DNA of 64,000 nt from DASSKP01 sp035695045. Lineage in GTDB: Bacteria; Actinomycetota; Actinomycetes; JAFAQI01. Shown here in pieces: positions 42,985 through 51,038 of this stretch. Position numbers and translations under genes: made by a program. The stretch spans positions 1 to 64,000 of the forward strand of contig DASSEX010000081.1 of the NCBI GenBank assembly GCA_035695045.1, read 5' to 3'. The stretch's first letter is position 1, and every line of letters starts with the position of its first letter. Below the pieces are notes generated by a model. The model did not search any database and was not told the DNA's origin. It was given only the letters and a program-made list of their open reading frames with translations.

Positions 42985-44172
42985 CTACCGTTCGGCCGCG
43001 TGCCGCCCCGGTAGCGCAAGCACGTCCGGACCGAGGTCCGCGAGGCTGCGGCAGCCCGCCAGAGCCATCGTCAGGTCGAGCTCTGCGAGCAGGCTGCGCA
43101 GGACGTGACGCACGCCGTCCTCGCCACCGAGCCCCAGGCCGTAGACGTACGGCCGCCCGATGAGCACCGCCTGGGCCCCGAGGGCGAGCGCCTTCACGAC
43201 GTCGCTGCCGGTGCGCACGCCCGAGTCGAGCAGAACGGCCATCCGGTCACCGACGGCCGACACGACCCCCGGCAGCGCGTCGAGCGACGCGATCTCGCCG
43301 TCGATCTGGCGACCGCCGTGGTTGCTCACGATGACGCCGTCCATGCCCGCATCGGCCGCGCGGCGAGCGTCGTCGGGGTGCAGCACGCCCTTCAGCACGA
43401 TCGGGCCGTCCCACTGCTCGCGGAGCCAGACGAGGTCGTCCCAGCTCTTCGTCGGGTCGCCGAACATCGTCAGCCACCTCAACACTGAGGCGCCGGGGTC
43501 CTCCTCGGGCGACTTCTCCAGGCCGGCCAGGAAGGCGGGGTCCGACTCGTAGTTGGCGAGCCCCATCCGCTGCAGGAACGGCAGGTACGCCGCGCTGAGA
43601 TCACGGGGCCGCCACGCGAGGATGAAGGTGTCGAGGGTGACGACGAGTGCGCTGAACCCGGCCCCTTTCGCCCGGCCGATGAACGAGGACGCCACGTCGC
43701 GGTCGCGCGGCCAGTAGAGCTGGAACCATCGGGGCGAGTCACCCCCGGCCTCGGCCACCTCCTCCATCCGGTACGACGACACCGTCGACAGCACCATCGG
43801 GATCCGCAGGCTCGCCGCGGCTCGGGCGACGGCGAGCTCGGCCTCGTCGTGCACGATTCCCTGCACACCGACCGGCGCGAGAGCGAGCGGCGCAGGGAAG
43901 GTCGTCCCGAGAACCGTCGTGGACAGGTCACGGGTCGAGACGTCGCGCAGGAAGCGCGGGACGATCCGCCATCGGTCGAACGCGGCGCGGTTCTCCCGAG
44001 CCGTCCCCTCGGTGCCCGCACTGCCGGCGACGTAGCCGTAGGGCTCCGGCGCGAAACGCTCGCGCGCGAGCTCCTCCAGCTGCCCCGGCTCGCACGGCAG
44101 CGACGGAAGGACGCCGCCGAGGCCGTTGAGGTAGATCTCGTTCTGGTAGTTCGCGAACGGCTGCTCAGTCAC
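42985..44172 (-). CDS. FMN-dependent alpha-hydroxy acid oxidase, lactate 2-monooxygenase-like
   Basis: A 395-residue TIM-barrel flavoenzyme. The N terminus (FANYQNEIYLNGLGGVLPSL) resembles lactate 2-monooxygenase of mycobacteria, which converts L-lactate to acetate and CO2. FMN and active-site motifs: LAPVGVQGI, FQLYWPRDRD, LKGVLHPDDA (Lys), SNHGGRQIDG (catalytic His/Arg) and DSGVRTGSDVVKAL. All catalytic residues are present. The long loop near residue 200 fits the monooxygenase group. GTG 44172 is the start, and accA3 diverges from it 83 bases away. A dehydrogenase-type lactate or mandelate enzyme is the alternative. Confidence 0.85.
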   Translation of the reverse strand: MTEQPFANYQNEIYLNGLGGVLPSLPCEPGQLEELARERFAPEPYGYVAGSAGTEGTARENRAAFDRWRIVPRFLRDVSTRDLSTTVLGTTFPAPLALAPVGVQGIVHDEAELAVARAAASLRIPMVLSTVSSYRMEEVAEAGGDSPRWFQLYWPRDRDVASSFIGRAKGAGFSALVVTLDTFILAWRPRDLSAAYLPFLQRMGLANYESDPAFLAGLEKSPEEDPGASVLRWLTMFGDPTKSWDDLVWLREQWDGPIVLKGVLHPDDARRAADAGMDGVIVSNHGGRQIDGEIASLDALPGVVSAVGDRMAVLLDSGVRTGSDVVKALALGAQAVLIGRPYVYGLGLGGEDGVRHVLRSLLAELDLTMALAGCRSLADLGPDVLALPGRHAAER

Positions 44173-44243
44173 CGGCGGAGCATCGCATGTCCCCGGGGGC
44201 CGCCGCCGCGTACGCAGCGCGTCGGCGCCATCGGCCGCCCCCG

Positions 44244-44249
44244 TAGAGT
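44244..44249 (+). promoter_or_regulatory. -10 box of leaderless accA3
   Basis: TAGAGT six bases before GTG 44256. Confidence 0.55.
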
Positions 44250-44255
44250 GCTCGC

Positions 44256-46001
44256 GTGCGCAAGGTCCTCATCGCCAACCGCGGCGAGATCGCGGTGCGC
44301 GTCATCCGCGCCTGCCGCGACGCCGGCCTCGGCAGCGTCGCCATCTACGCAGACCCCGACCTGGACGCAGTCCACGCCCGCCTCGCCGACGAGGCCTATG
44401 CACTCGGCGGCGCGACGCCGGGCGAGACCTACCTCGACATCGCGAAGATCCTCGACGTGGCCCGGCGTTCGGGAGCGGACGCGGTCCATCCCGGCTACGG
44501 CTTCCTCGCCGAGAACGCGGCGTTCGCGAGCGCGGTCATCGACGCCGGGCTCATCTGGATCGGACCCCCGCCCGAGGCGATCGAGGCACTCGGCGACAAG
44601 GTCAAGGCGCGGCACATCGCGCAGGATGTCGGCGCTCCCCTCGCTCCCGGCACCGCTGACCCCGTCGACGGTGTCGACGAGGTGCTCGCCTTCGTCGACG
44701 AGCACGGACTGCCGGTCGCGATCAAAGCCGCCTTCGGTGGCGGCGGACGCGGCCTGAAGGTCGCGCGCGAGCGCGACGAGATTCCCGAGCTCTACGACAG
44801 CGCGGTCCGTGAAGCCGTCGCTGCGTTCGGCCGGGGTGAGTGCTTCGTCGAGCGCTACCTCGATCGCCCACGTCACGTCGAGACGCAGATCATCGCCGAC
44901 CAGCACGGCACCGTCGTCGTTGTCGGCACCCGCGACTGCTCGCTGCAGCGCCGGCACCAGAAGGTCGTGGAGGAAGCACCTGCGCCCTTCCTCACCGACG
45001 AGCAGCTCCAGCGGCTCTACGAGTCGTCGAAAGCGATCGCCCGGGCCGCGGGCTATGTCGGCGCCGGCACGTGCGAGTTCCTCGTCAGCCAGGACGGCGT
45101 CGTGTCCTTCCTCGAGGTCAACACACGGCTGCAGGTCGAGCACCCCGTCACGGAAGAGACCAGCGGGGTCGATCTCGTCCGCGCGCAGTTCGCCATCGCC
45201 GACGGGCAGCGACTGAAGGGCGTCGACCCGGCGCCGCGTGGCCACTCGATCGAGTTCCGTATCAACGCCGAGGATCCGGGCCGTAACTTCCTGCCCGCTC
45301 CGGGGCAGATCACGTCACTGCGACTGCCGCACGGGCCGGGCGTGCGCGTCGACGCCGGTTACGTCGAGGGCGACGTCGTACCCGGCGGCTTCGACTCGCT
45401 GCTCGCGAAGCTCGTCGTCACCGGATCCTCACGGCAGCAGGCGATCGAGCGCTCGCGTCGCGCGCTGGCCGAGTTCGAGGTCGGCGGCATGCCGACGCTG
45501 CTGCCGTTCCACCGCGCCGTACTGGACGATCCCGCGTTCATCAGCGAGCCGTTCTCGATTCACACGAGGTGGATCGAGACCGAGTGGCAAGGGGGCATCG
45601 AGCCCTACACGCCTACTGCGGACCCCGCCGACCCTGCGGCCGAGCGCGAGCTGATCACCGTCGAGGTCGGCGGGCGCCGGCTCGAGGTCGTGCTGCCTGA
45701 CGGGCTCGCACGCTCGGGCGGTACGTCGTCCGGCCGCAAGCCGCCGTCGCACGCACGCAAGGGCGGCGGCGCCTCCGCGGTGTCCGGCGACACCCTCACG
45801 GCTCCGATGCAGGGAACCATCGTCAAGGTCGCCGTCGAGGACGGGCAGCAGGTGGGCGAGGGCGATCTCGTCGTCGTCCTCGAGGCGATGAAGATGGAAC
45901 AGCCGATCGCCGCGCACAAGGCCGGAACGATCAGCGGTCTGACCGCCGAGGTCGGCGCCCCGGTGCAGTCGGGCTCGCCGATCTGCACCATCGCCGACTA
46001 A
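44256..46001 (+). CDS. accA3: Acetyl/propionyl-CoA carboxylase alpha subunit (biotin carboxylase + BCCP)
   Basis: Biotinylated alpha subunit of acyl-CoA carboxylase, 581 residues, cytosolic. Biotin carboxylase occupies residues 1-450: [49 protein letters not shown] (ATP loop), [17 protein letters not shown] linker of about 60 residues leads to the BCCP domain at 510-581, with the biotinylation site EAMKMEQ (Lys546). GTG 44256 follows TAGAGT at six bases. It should pair with AccD5/AccE (28121-29946) and perhaps the carboxyltransferase at 19680, with BirA adding biotin. A weak GCGAG/CTCGC hairpin lies just after the stop. Confidence 0.95.
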   Translation: MRKVLIANRGEIAVRVIRACRDAGLGSVAIYADPDLDAVHARLADEAYALGGATPGETYLDIAKILDVARRSGADAVHPGYGFLAENAAFASAVIDAGLIWIGPPPEAIEALGDKVKARHIAQDVGAPLAPGTADPVDGVDEVLAFVDEHGLPVAIKAAFGGGGRGLKVARERDEIPELYDSAVREAVAAFGRGECFVERYLDRPRHVETQIIADQHGTVVVVGTRDCSLQRRHQKVVEEAPAPFLTDEQLQRLYESSKAIARAAGYVGAGTCEFLVSQDGVVSFLEVNTRLQVEHPVTEETSGVDLVRAQFAIADGQRLKGVDPAPRGHSIEFRINAEDPGRNFLPAPGQITSLRLPHGPGVRVDAGYVEGDVVPGGFDSLLAKLVVTGSSRQQAIERSRRALAEFEVGGMPTLLPFHRAVLDDPAFISEPFSIHTRWIETEWQGGIEPYTPTADPADPAAERELITVEVGGRRLEVVLPDGLARSGGTSSGRKPPSHARKGGGASAVSGDTLTAPMQGTIVKVAVEDGQQVGEGDLVVVLEAMKMEQPIAAHKAGTISGLTAEVGAPVQSGSPICTIAD

Positions 46002-46061
46002 GCGAGGCTGCTCGCGGCTCCTGCCGCATCGGGGTGAGACGTCACTCACTTTCCCGCTGCC

Positions 46062-46078
46062 TTGTCCGCATTTGTCCG
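46062..46078 (+). promoter_or_regulatory. 10-bp-spaced direct repeat upstream of bldC
   Basis: TTGTCCG occurs at 46062-46068 and 46072-46078, exactly one helical turn apart, in the 212-base region before bldC. It could be a -35 region or a regulator site. Confidence 0.35.
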
Positions 46079-46200
46079 TCTACCCGGCGGTAGGCCCGCG
46101 TTCCGCCGTGACCGTGGCGATACGTGCGGGCATCGACTCACTACGGCAGGTGCAGGGCGAGCGGACGACGTTCGTCACTGACGTCCCACGGCGATCGGGA

Positions 46201-46209
46201 GGAGGTGAT
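46201..46209 (+). promoter_or_regulatory. Near-perfect Shine-Dalgarno of bldC
   Basis: GGAGGTGAT matches the complement of the 16S rRNA 3' end over nine bases, four bases before ATG 46214. It decides the start against a longer in-frame reading from 46124. Confidence 0.8.
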
Positions 46210-46213
46210 TCGG

Positions 46214-46420
46214 ATGGCTCAGCAGAAGGCCGCCAGTGAGCCCCTGCTCACCCCCGCGGAAGTCGCAGGACTCTTCGGCGTCGACAGCGCAACCGTCACC
46301 CGGTGGGCACGAGCCGGCCGGCTGACCGCCGTACGCACGCTCGGCGGCCATCGGCGCTTCCTCGAACGCGAGGTGCGCGCACGCCTTTCCGCGTCGACGG
46401 GCCCTTTCCGTTCGATGTGA
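46214..46420 (+). CDS. bldC: BldC-type developmental regulator
   Basis: Small MerR-like winged-helix DNA-binding protein, 68 residues. The domain LLTPAEVAGLFGVDSATVTRW followed by ARAGRLTAVRTLGGHRRF is close to Streptomyces BldC, including the helix-turn-helix and the GGHRR wing. In streptomycetes BldC controls developmental timing and binds head-to-tail direct repeats. The ATG is fixed by an almost perfect ribosome site. The 212-base upstream region contains a 10-bp-spaced TTGTCCG direct repeat. The next gene, an LPXTG surface protein, starts 34 bases downstream on the same strand and may be co-expressed. Confidence 0.9.
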   Translation: MAQQKAASEPLLTPAEVAGLFGVDSATVTRWARAGRLTAVRTLGGHRRFLEREVRARLSASTGPFRSM

Positions 46421-46454
46421 CCCAACCCCTGACAGCTTTCTCGGAGGACACGGC

Positions 46455-47633
46455 ATGACTGGATACACCGCCCGACATCGTCAGGCGCCGCACCCGACCG
46501 GCGCGAAGCGCGCCGCCGTCGTCGTCGGGTTCGGCGCACTCGCGACCACCGCGGTCGCCGGCACCTCTGCTGCCGCAGCCTGGGCGTGCCCCAGCCAGCA
46601 CGCGCACAGCGGCACCAGTGGCAGCTCCGTGACCACGCATGACCAGCGCAGGACCTCGGCCGGCGCCCAGCCCGGCGGCACGTCCGGCGCGACCCGTGGC
46701 TCCGCACCGTCGAACCCGGACGGCGCCAGCAACGGCGGCGCGGACAAGCCCTGGGGCGCCGCCGCGGCCAACGACAACGTCGACGGCAACAACGGCTCCG
46801 GCAACGACGCCGACTGCGAGGACGACAACAACGGCGTCGGCACCCCCGGCCACTGCCGCACCGGCTTCGCCGGGCACCAGCACGACGTCGGAGGCTCGGC
46901 GCACGGGAGCGGAGAGTCTCAAGCCGCCACCGCACATGCGCGGGTCGCTGAGCGCATGCTGCTGCACTCCTCCGGTGGGACACGCGACGTCGTCGCGGGT
47001 CTCGGTGTGGTCCATGTGACGTCGAGCGAAGCGACACCCGGAACGCTGACCGTCGTCGTGACCCGCCCGAACGGTGACACCGCAACGGTGACCGTCGCGG
47101 CCCCGGCGAGCGGTGAGACCGTGGTGGCGCCGGTCACCATCAACGGCGTGACCGTCCTGGTGACCGTGACCGGCACGAGTGGCGGTGCAGATGTCGCTGT
47201 TTCCGCGACGCCGCACGGCCTGTCTTCCGACTCCCACGAGTCCGGCTCGGTCGGCGGTTCGGACGAGGCGGGCTCGGTCAGCCGACCCGCCGGCACCGGG
47301 GCATCGGGCGCATCGGGCGCATCGACACAGGTGCTCGGCGAGCAGGTCAGCCGCGCACTCAATGCCGCCGCATTGACGTCGTCGGCTTCGAGCCCCGCCT
47401 CCCTTGCGTCAGGCGCGTCCGCCGCGTCGCTCGCGTCCAGCGCGTCGCTCGCGTCCGGCACGACGTCCGGCGCCGCTTCGGTGTCACCGACGTCGACCCA
47501 GCTGCCGTTCACCGGCGGCCGGGACACGCCACTGCTCACGCTCATCGGCGCCGCAGGTGTCGTCACGGGCATCGGTCTCGTCCGGGCGGCGCGCCGTCGG
47601 CCGGGCACCCGGGCCGCGCACACGACGTCCTGA
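46455..47633 (+). CDS. LPXTG-type cell-wall-anchored surface protein
   Basis: Secreted protein of 392 residues. N-terminal signal-like segment (basic residues, then VVVGFGALATTAVAGTSAAAA), a Ser/Thr/Gly/Asn-rich low-complexity region, a middle block with four beta-like repeats (GTLTVVVTRPNGDTATVTVA) and an Ala/Ser-rich repeat region (GASGASGAS, SLASSASLASG). The sorting signal LPFTG is at 350-354, followed by the hydrophobic segment LLTLIGAAGVVTGIGLV and a basic tail RAARRR. A sortase (not in this window) should link it to peptidoglycan. A ribosome site GGAGGA precedes ATG 46455. No enzymatic domain was seen. Confidence 0.85.
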   Translation: MTGYTARHRQAPHPTGAKRAAVVVGFGALATTAVAGTSAAAAWACPSQHAHSGTSGSSVTTHDQRRTSAGAQPGGTSGATRGSAPSNPDGASNGGADKPWGAAAANDNVDGNNGSGNDADCEDDNNGVGTPGHCRTGFAGHQHDVGGSAHGSGESQAATAHARVAERMLLHSSGGTRDVVAGLGVVHVTSSEATPGTLTVVVTRPNGDTATVTVAAPASGETVVAPVTINGVTVLVTVTGTSGGADVAVSATPHGLSSDSHESGSVGGSDEAGSVSRPAGTGASGASGASTQVLGEQVSRALNAAALTSSASSPASLASGASAASLASSASLASGTTSGAASVSPTSTQLPFTGGRDTPLLTLIGAAGVVTGIGLVRAARRRPGTRAAHTTS

Positions 47634-47658
47634 CCCGGCTGTCCACGCCACGCGCGTT

Positions 47659-47715
47659 GAGTGCGACGTTCGACCCCCTATCAGCGCATGAGATAGGGGG
47701 TCTTTCGTCGCACTC
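47659..47715. terminator. Nested terminator hairpin between convergent genes
   Basis: Inner stem GACCCCCTATC (47672-47682) with GATAGGGGGTC (47692-47702), 11 bp and a nine-base loop, followed by TTT. An outer perfect 10-bp stem pairs GAGTGCGACG (47659-47668) with CGTCGCACTC (47706-47715). Confidence 0.75.
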
Positions 47716-47730
47716 GACGAAGTCGGGTGG

Positions 47731-49128
47731 TCAGTCCTTGGTCGCGAGGTGCAGCTGACGCGCAGCCTCGGTGATGCTTCCGCTGATCGACGGATAGATG
47801 GTGAAGGTCTGCGCGAGCTGGTCGACGGACAGGGAGTTCTGCACGGCCATCGACACCGGCAGGATCAGCTCACTGGCCCGCGGTGCGACGACGACGCCGC
47901 CGAGCACGGTGCCCGTGCCGGGGCGGCAGTAGAGCTTCACGAACCCGTCGAGGACGCCCTGCATCTTCGCGCGCGCGTTGGTGCCGAGGGGAAGCTTCAC
48001 CTCGCGGACACCGCCCGACCGATCGTTCTCCACCGTCGTCTGGCCGAGGCCGACCGTCGCAATCTCCGGATCCGTGAACACGTTGGCCGCGACATGCCCG
48101 AGTCGCAACGGGGTCACTGCGTCACCGAGTGCATGCCACATCGCGATGCGTCCCTGCATGGCCGCCACCGACGCCAGCAGCAGCACACCCGTGCAGTCAC
48201 CTGCGGCGTAGATGCCGGGGACCGTCGTGCGCGAGACGCCGTCGACCTGCACGTAGCCGCGTTCGTCGACCGCTACACCGACGTCTTCCAGCCCGAGCCC
48301 GCGGGTGTTGGGTACGGCGCCGACCGCGACGAGACAGTGACTGCCCTCCACCGTGCCGCCGTCATCGAGCTTCACGACCACGCCGTCACCGGTGCGGCTC
48401 ACACCCGCGGCGCGTGACCTCTTCACGATGCGCATGCCGCGGCGGCCGAACACGTCCTCGATCAACAGCGCCGCGTCGGCGTCCTCGCTCGGCAGGACGC
48501 GATCGCGGCTCGAGACGAGGGTCACCCTGCTGCCCAGGGCGAGGTACGCCGAGGCGAACTCCGCGCCGGTCACGCCGGATCCGACGACGACGAGGTGCTC
48601 CGGCAGCTGTGGCAGGTCGTAGAGCTGCTGCCACGACAGGATGCGCTCGCCGTCGGGCTCCGAGCCCGGCAGCGTGCGGGGCGAGCCGCCCGTCGCGACG
48701 AGGATCACGTCGGCGTCGTACTTCTCCTCACCGTCGTCGGTCTGCGCCACGAGCTGATGCGCGCCGACGATGCGGCCGGACCCGCGCACCACACGCACGC
48801 CTTCGCGGGCGACCCGGCGCGCGATGTCGAGCGACTGCGCCAGAGCCAACGCCTTGACCCGTGCGTTGACCCGCGCGAGGTCGGCGGTGACCTCGTCCTC
48901 GGGCTGCGCACCCGATCGCAGCCGCACGCCCAGCGGTTCACTGCACGCGAACGACGTCATCGACTCGCTCGTCGCGATCAGCGTCTTCGACGGCACGCAG
49001 TCGGCGAGCACACACGCGCCGCCGAGGCCGTCGCGGTCGACGACCACCACGTCGGCGCCGAGCTGAGCGGCGACAAGCGCGGCCTCATAGCCGCCGGGGC
49101 CACCACCGAGGATCGCGACGCGGGTCAT
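47731..49128 (-). CDS. lpdA: LpdA-type NAD(P)H:quinone reductase (flavoprotein disulfide reductase family)
   Basis: FAD enzyme of 465 residues with the fold of lipoamide dehydrogenase: N-terminal FAD motif GGGPGGYEAALVA, NAD motif VVGSGVTGAEFASAYLALGS, FAD motif IYAAGDCTG and a C-terminal dimer domain. The cysteine pair is present as Cys39-x4-Cys44 (ACVLADCVPSK), but the C-terminal segment TFTIYPSISGSITEAA has Tyr445 where true lipoamide dehydrogenases have the catalytic HAHPT His. This fits the LpdA group (Rv3303c), a quinone reductase rather than a lipoamide dehydrogenase. It diverges from the GGCT-like gene. Confidence 0.85.
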   Translation of the reverse strand: MTRVAILGGGPGGYEAALVAAQLGADVVVVDRDGLGGACVLADCVPSKTLIATSESMTSFACSEPLGVRLRSGAQPEDEVTADLARVNARVKALALAQSLDIARRVAREGVRVVRGSGRIVGAHQLVAQTDDGEEKYDADVILVATGGSPRTLPGSEPDGERILSWQQLYDLPQLPEHLVVVGSGVTGAEFASAYLALGSRVTLVSSRDRVLPSEDADAALLIEDVFGRRGMRIVKRSRAAGVSRTGDGVVVKLDDGGTVEGSHCLVAVGAVPNTRGLGLEDVGVAVDERGYVQVDGVSRTTVPGIYAAGDCTGVLLLASVAAMQGRIAMWHALGDAVTPLRLGHVAANVFTDPEIATVGLGQTTVENDRSGGVREVKLPLGTNARAKMQGVLDGFVKLYCRPGTGTVLGGVVVAPRASELILPVSMAVQNSLSVDQLAQTFTIYPSISGSITEAARQLHLATKD

Positions 49129-49153
49129 GACGGCATTCTGCCCAGCCCCGGCC

Positions 49154-49159
49154 TAGTCT
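49154..49159 (+). promoter_or_regulatory. -10 box of leaderless GGCT-like gene
   Basis: TAGTCT six bases before GTG 49166. Confidence 0.5.
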
Positions 49160-49165
49160 TCCCGG

Positions 49166-49618
49166 GTGGCTCTCTACGCCGCCTACGGCACCAACCTCGA
49201 TCCCGACCAGATGCGCGAGCGCTGTCCGCACTCCCCCTCGCGCGGGGCCGGCTGGCTGGTCGGGTGGCGGCTGACGTTCGGCGGCGAGGACCTGGGCTGG
49301 GAAGGCGCGCTCGCGACCGTCGTCGAGGACGCCGGCGACCAGGTGTTCGTGATGGTCTACGACGTCCCGGAGCAGGACGAGGCGGCGCTGGACAGCTGGG
49401 AGGGCGCCGACAGCGGCCTCTACCGCAAGATCCGTGTCCGCGTGCAGACCCTGGCCGGTGACGAGCTGTGCTGGCTCTACGTGCTCGACGGCTACGAAGG
49501 CGGGCTGCCGTCCGCGCGCTACCTCGGGCTGATGGCCGACGCAGCCGAGAAGGCCGGAGCACCCGACGACTACGTCACGGCGCTGCGGCGCCGCGCCTGC
49601 CGCACGATCGGCCCCTGA
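49166..49618 (+). CDS. Gamma-glutamylcyclotransferase-like protein
   Basis: A 150-residue GGCT/AIG2-type protein. The substrate loop YAAYGTNLDPDQM at the N terminus (YGTN form of the YGSN motif) and the acidic residue region DSWEGADSGLYRKIRV are seen, the latter matching the catalytic Glu region. Members release 5-oxoproline from gamma-glutamyl compounds, though many homologues are uncharacterised. A GCS2 ligase (51035) nearby makes gamma-glutamyl-type products, which is suggestive. GTG 49166 is leaderless. A small membrane protein gene follows seven bases later. Confidence 0.75.
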   Translation: MALYAAYGTNLDPDQMRERCPHSPSRGAGWLVGWRLTFGGEDLGWEGALATVVEDAGDQVFVMVYDVPEQDEAALDSWEGADSGLYRKIRVRVQTLAGDELCWLYVLDGYEGGLPSARYLGLMADAAEKAGAPDDYVTALRRRACRTIGP

Positions 49619-49625
49619 CCCGGCG

Positions 49626-49877
49626 GTGTCGGAGCCCGTTCCGTCGGGTATCGCCGAGGGCATGGGAGCAGCACTCATCGCGCCGGTTGTCGCGCTTCTC
49701 GTCCTCGGCCTCATCGCGGCCGCCTACTTCACGCGTGCGGCCAGCAAGCGGCGCCGCGCCGAGGAGACGCTTCCTGACGAGCCCTACGCCCGCCGCGCGG
49801 AGGAGATCCGGCGGCTGCGCACGGACCACGCCGAGTCCGACCCGGCGCACGTGACGCATCCGGCCCGCCGGCCCTAG
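49626..49877 (+). CDS. Small single-span membrane protein, hypothetical
   Basis: An 83-residue protein with one transmembrane helix (AALIAPVVALLVLGLIAAAYF, residues about 15-35), then a basic KRRRAEETLP stretch and an Arg/Asp-rich tail (ARRAEEIRRLRTDHAE) that may be a short coiled coil. GTG 49626 lies seven bases after the GGCT-like gene, so the two are probably one unit. Its TAG stop abuts the stop of the convergent M20 gene with no base between. Function unknown. Confidence 0.6.
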   Translation: MSEPVPSGIAEGMGAALIAPVVALLVLGLIAAAYFTRAASKRRRAEETLPDEPYARRAEEIRRLRTDHAESDPAHVTHPARRP

Positions 49878-51038
49878 CTAACCGGCGAGGCAGGCACCCG
49901 CGAGGAGCCGCACCCCTACTCCGATGCACCGCTCGTCGACGTCGAACGTCGGCTGGTGCAGGTCGACCGCGTCGAGGTCACCCGGTCGTCGTACTCCCAG
50001 CCGGGCCAGCGCGCCGGGCACCTTCTCGAGCAGCCATCCGAAGTCCTCGCCACCCAGGCTCTGCTCCGTGTCGCACGCCGCCATGTCGCCGAGCCCGGCC
50101 TTCGCGGCGGCGTGCAGCTCGGCCACGGGAAGCGCATCGTTGACGACCGGAGGCACGCCGCGGGTGTGCGTGATGTCCACCTCGACGCCGTACGGCGCCA
50201 CGACGTCGCGCACCGTCGCGGCGAGCAGCGTGGGCATGGTCTCCCACACGTTGCGGTCCAGCATGCGCAGCGTTCCTCTTGCGACGCCGCTCCGCGGAAT
50301 GACGTTGGACGCACTGCCGGCGTGCACCTCACCCCAGACCAGGTTGACGCCGGCGCGCGGATCGACCCGGCGAGCCAGCGCACCCGGCACCCGGCTGACC
50401 ATCTCGCCGATCGCGGAGACGAGGTCCGCCGTGCGATGCGGTCGGGCGGTGTGCCCGCCGGGTCCGGTCAACCGCACCTCGATCTGGTCCGTCGCCGACG
50501 TCACCGCACCGACGCGCAGGCCGACCCGGCCGACCTCGATCGACGGGTCGCAGTGGACGGCGAAGACGCGCTCCAGCCCGTCCAGCCCACCGTGCTCGAT
50601 CAGCTCCAGCGCACCGCCGGGCATCTTCTCCTCGGCCGGCTGGAACAGCAGCCGCACACCGCGCGGAAGCCGACCGGCGGCAGCGAGCCCGGCCAGGTAG
50701 CGGCCGACCCCCACGACGACGGTGGCGTGCACGTCATGACCGCAGGCGTGGGAGACACCGTCGACCGTGGACCGGTACGCCGCCGCGGTGCCATCCGTCA
50801 CCGGCAAGGCGTCGATGTCCGCGCGCAGGCCGACAACGGGGCTCGGCCCGATGTCGCAGATCACCCCGGTGCCGCCCGGCAGCTTGCGTGGCGAAAGGCC
50901 GACGGCGGTCAGCTCGTGGACGATCCGGGCCGTCGTCCGGTGCTCGTGCCATCCCAGCTCGGGATGCGCGTGCAGGTCGCGGCGCAGCTCGACGAGTGAC
51001 GCGCCCTCCTCGGCCAGGAACTGGTCGAGCCCGGTCAC
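49878..51038 (-). CDS. M20 family amidohydrolase
   Basis: Zn-dependent aminoacylase/amidohydrolase of the M20D group, 386 residues. Metal-site motifs: DLHAHPELGWHE, GLRADIDALPV, HACGHDVHATVVVG, LLFQPAEEK and a C-terminal GGEDFGWLL. The lid domain lies between them (VTSATDQIEVRLTGPGGH). It likely hydrolyses an N-acyl amino acid, an amide or an aryl-acyl conjugate. The start is GTG 51038, overlapping the stop of the GCS2 ligase by four bases, so both are made from one mRNA. In mycobacteria M20 genes amiA1/amiB1 lie near lpdA, as here. Confidence 0.88.
   Translation of the reverse strand: MTGLDQFLAEEGASLVELRRDLHAHPELGWHEHRTTARIVHELTAVGLSPRKLPGGTGVICDIGPSPVVGLRADIDALPVTDGTAAAYRSTVDGVSHACGHDVHATVVVGVGRYLAGLAAAGRLPRGVRLLFQPAEEKMPGGALELIEHGGLDGLERVFAVHCDPSIEVGRVGLRVGAVTSATDQIEVRLTGPGGHTARPHRTADLVSAIGEMVSRVPGALARRVDPRAGVNLVWGEVHAGSASNVIPRSGVARGTLRMLDRNVWETMPTLLAATVRDVVAPYGVEVDITHTRGVPPVVNDALPVAELHAAAKAGLGDMAACDTEQSLGGEDFGWLLEKVPGALARLGVRRPGDLDAVDLHQPTFDVDERCIGVGVRLLAGACLAG

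Noticed and set aside
46002..46015. GCGAG/CTCGC hairpin after accA3 as a terminator
   Set aside because: Five base pairs and no U-tract; too weak to call with confidence.
47380..47500. Repeated GC-rich triplet pattern suggestive of a short-repeat array
   Set aside because: It is in-frame Ala/Ser low complexity of the LPXTG protein, not a CRISPR or intergenic repeat.
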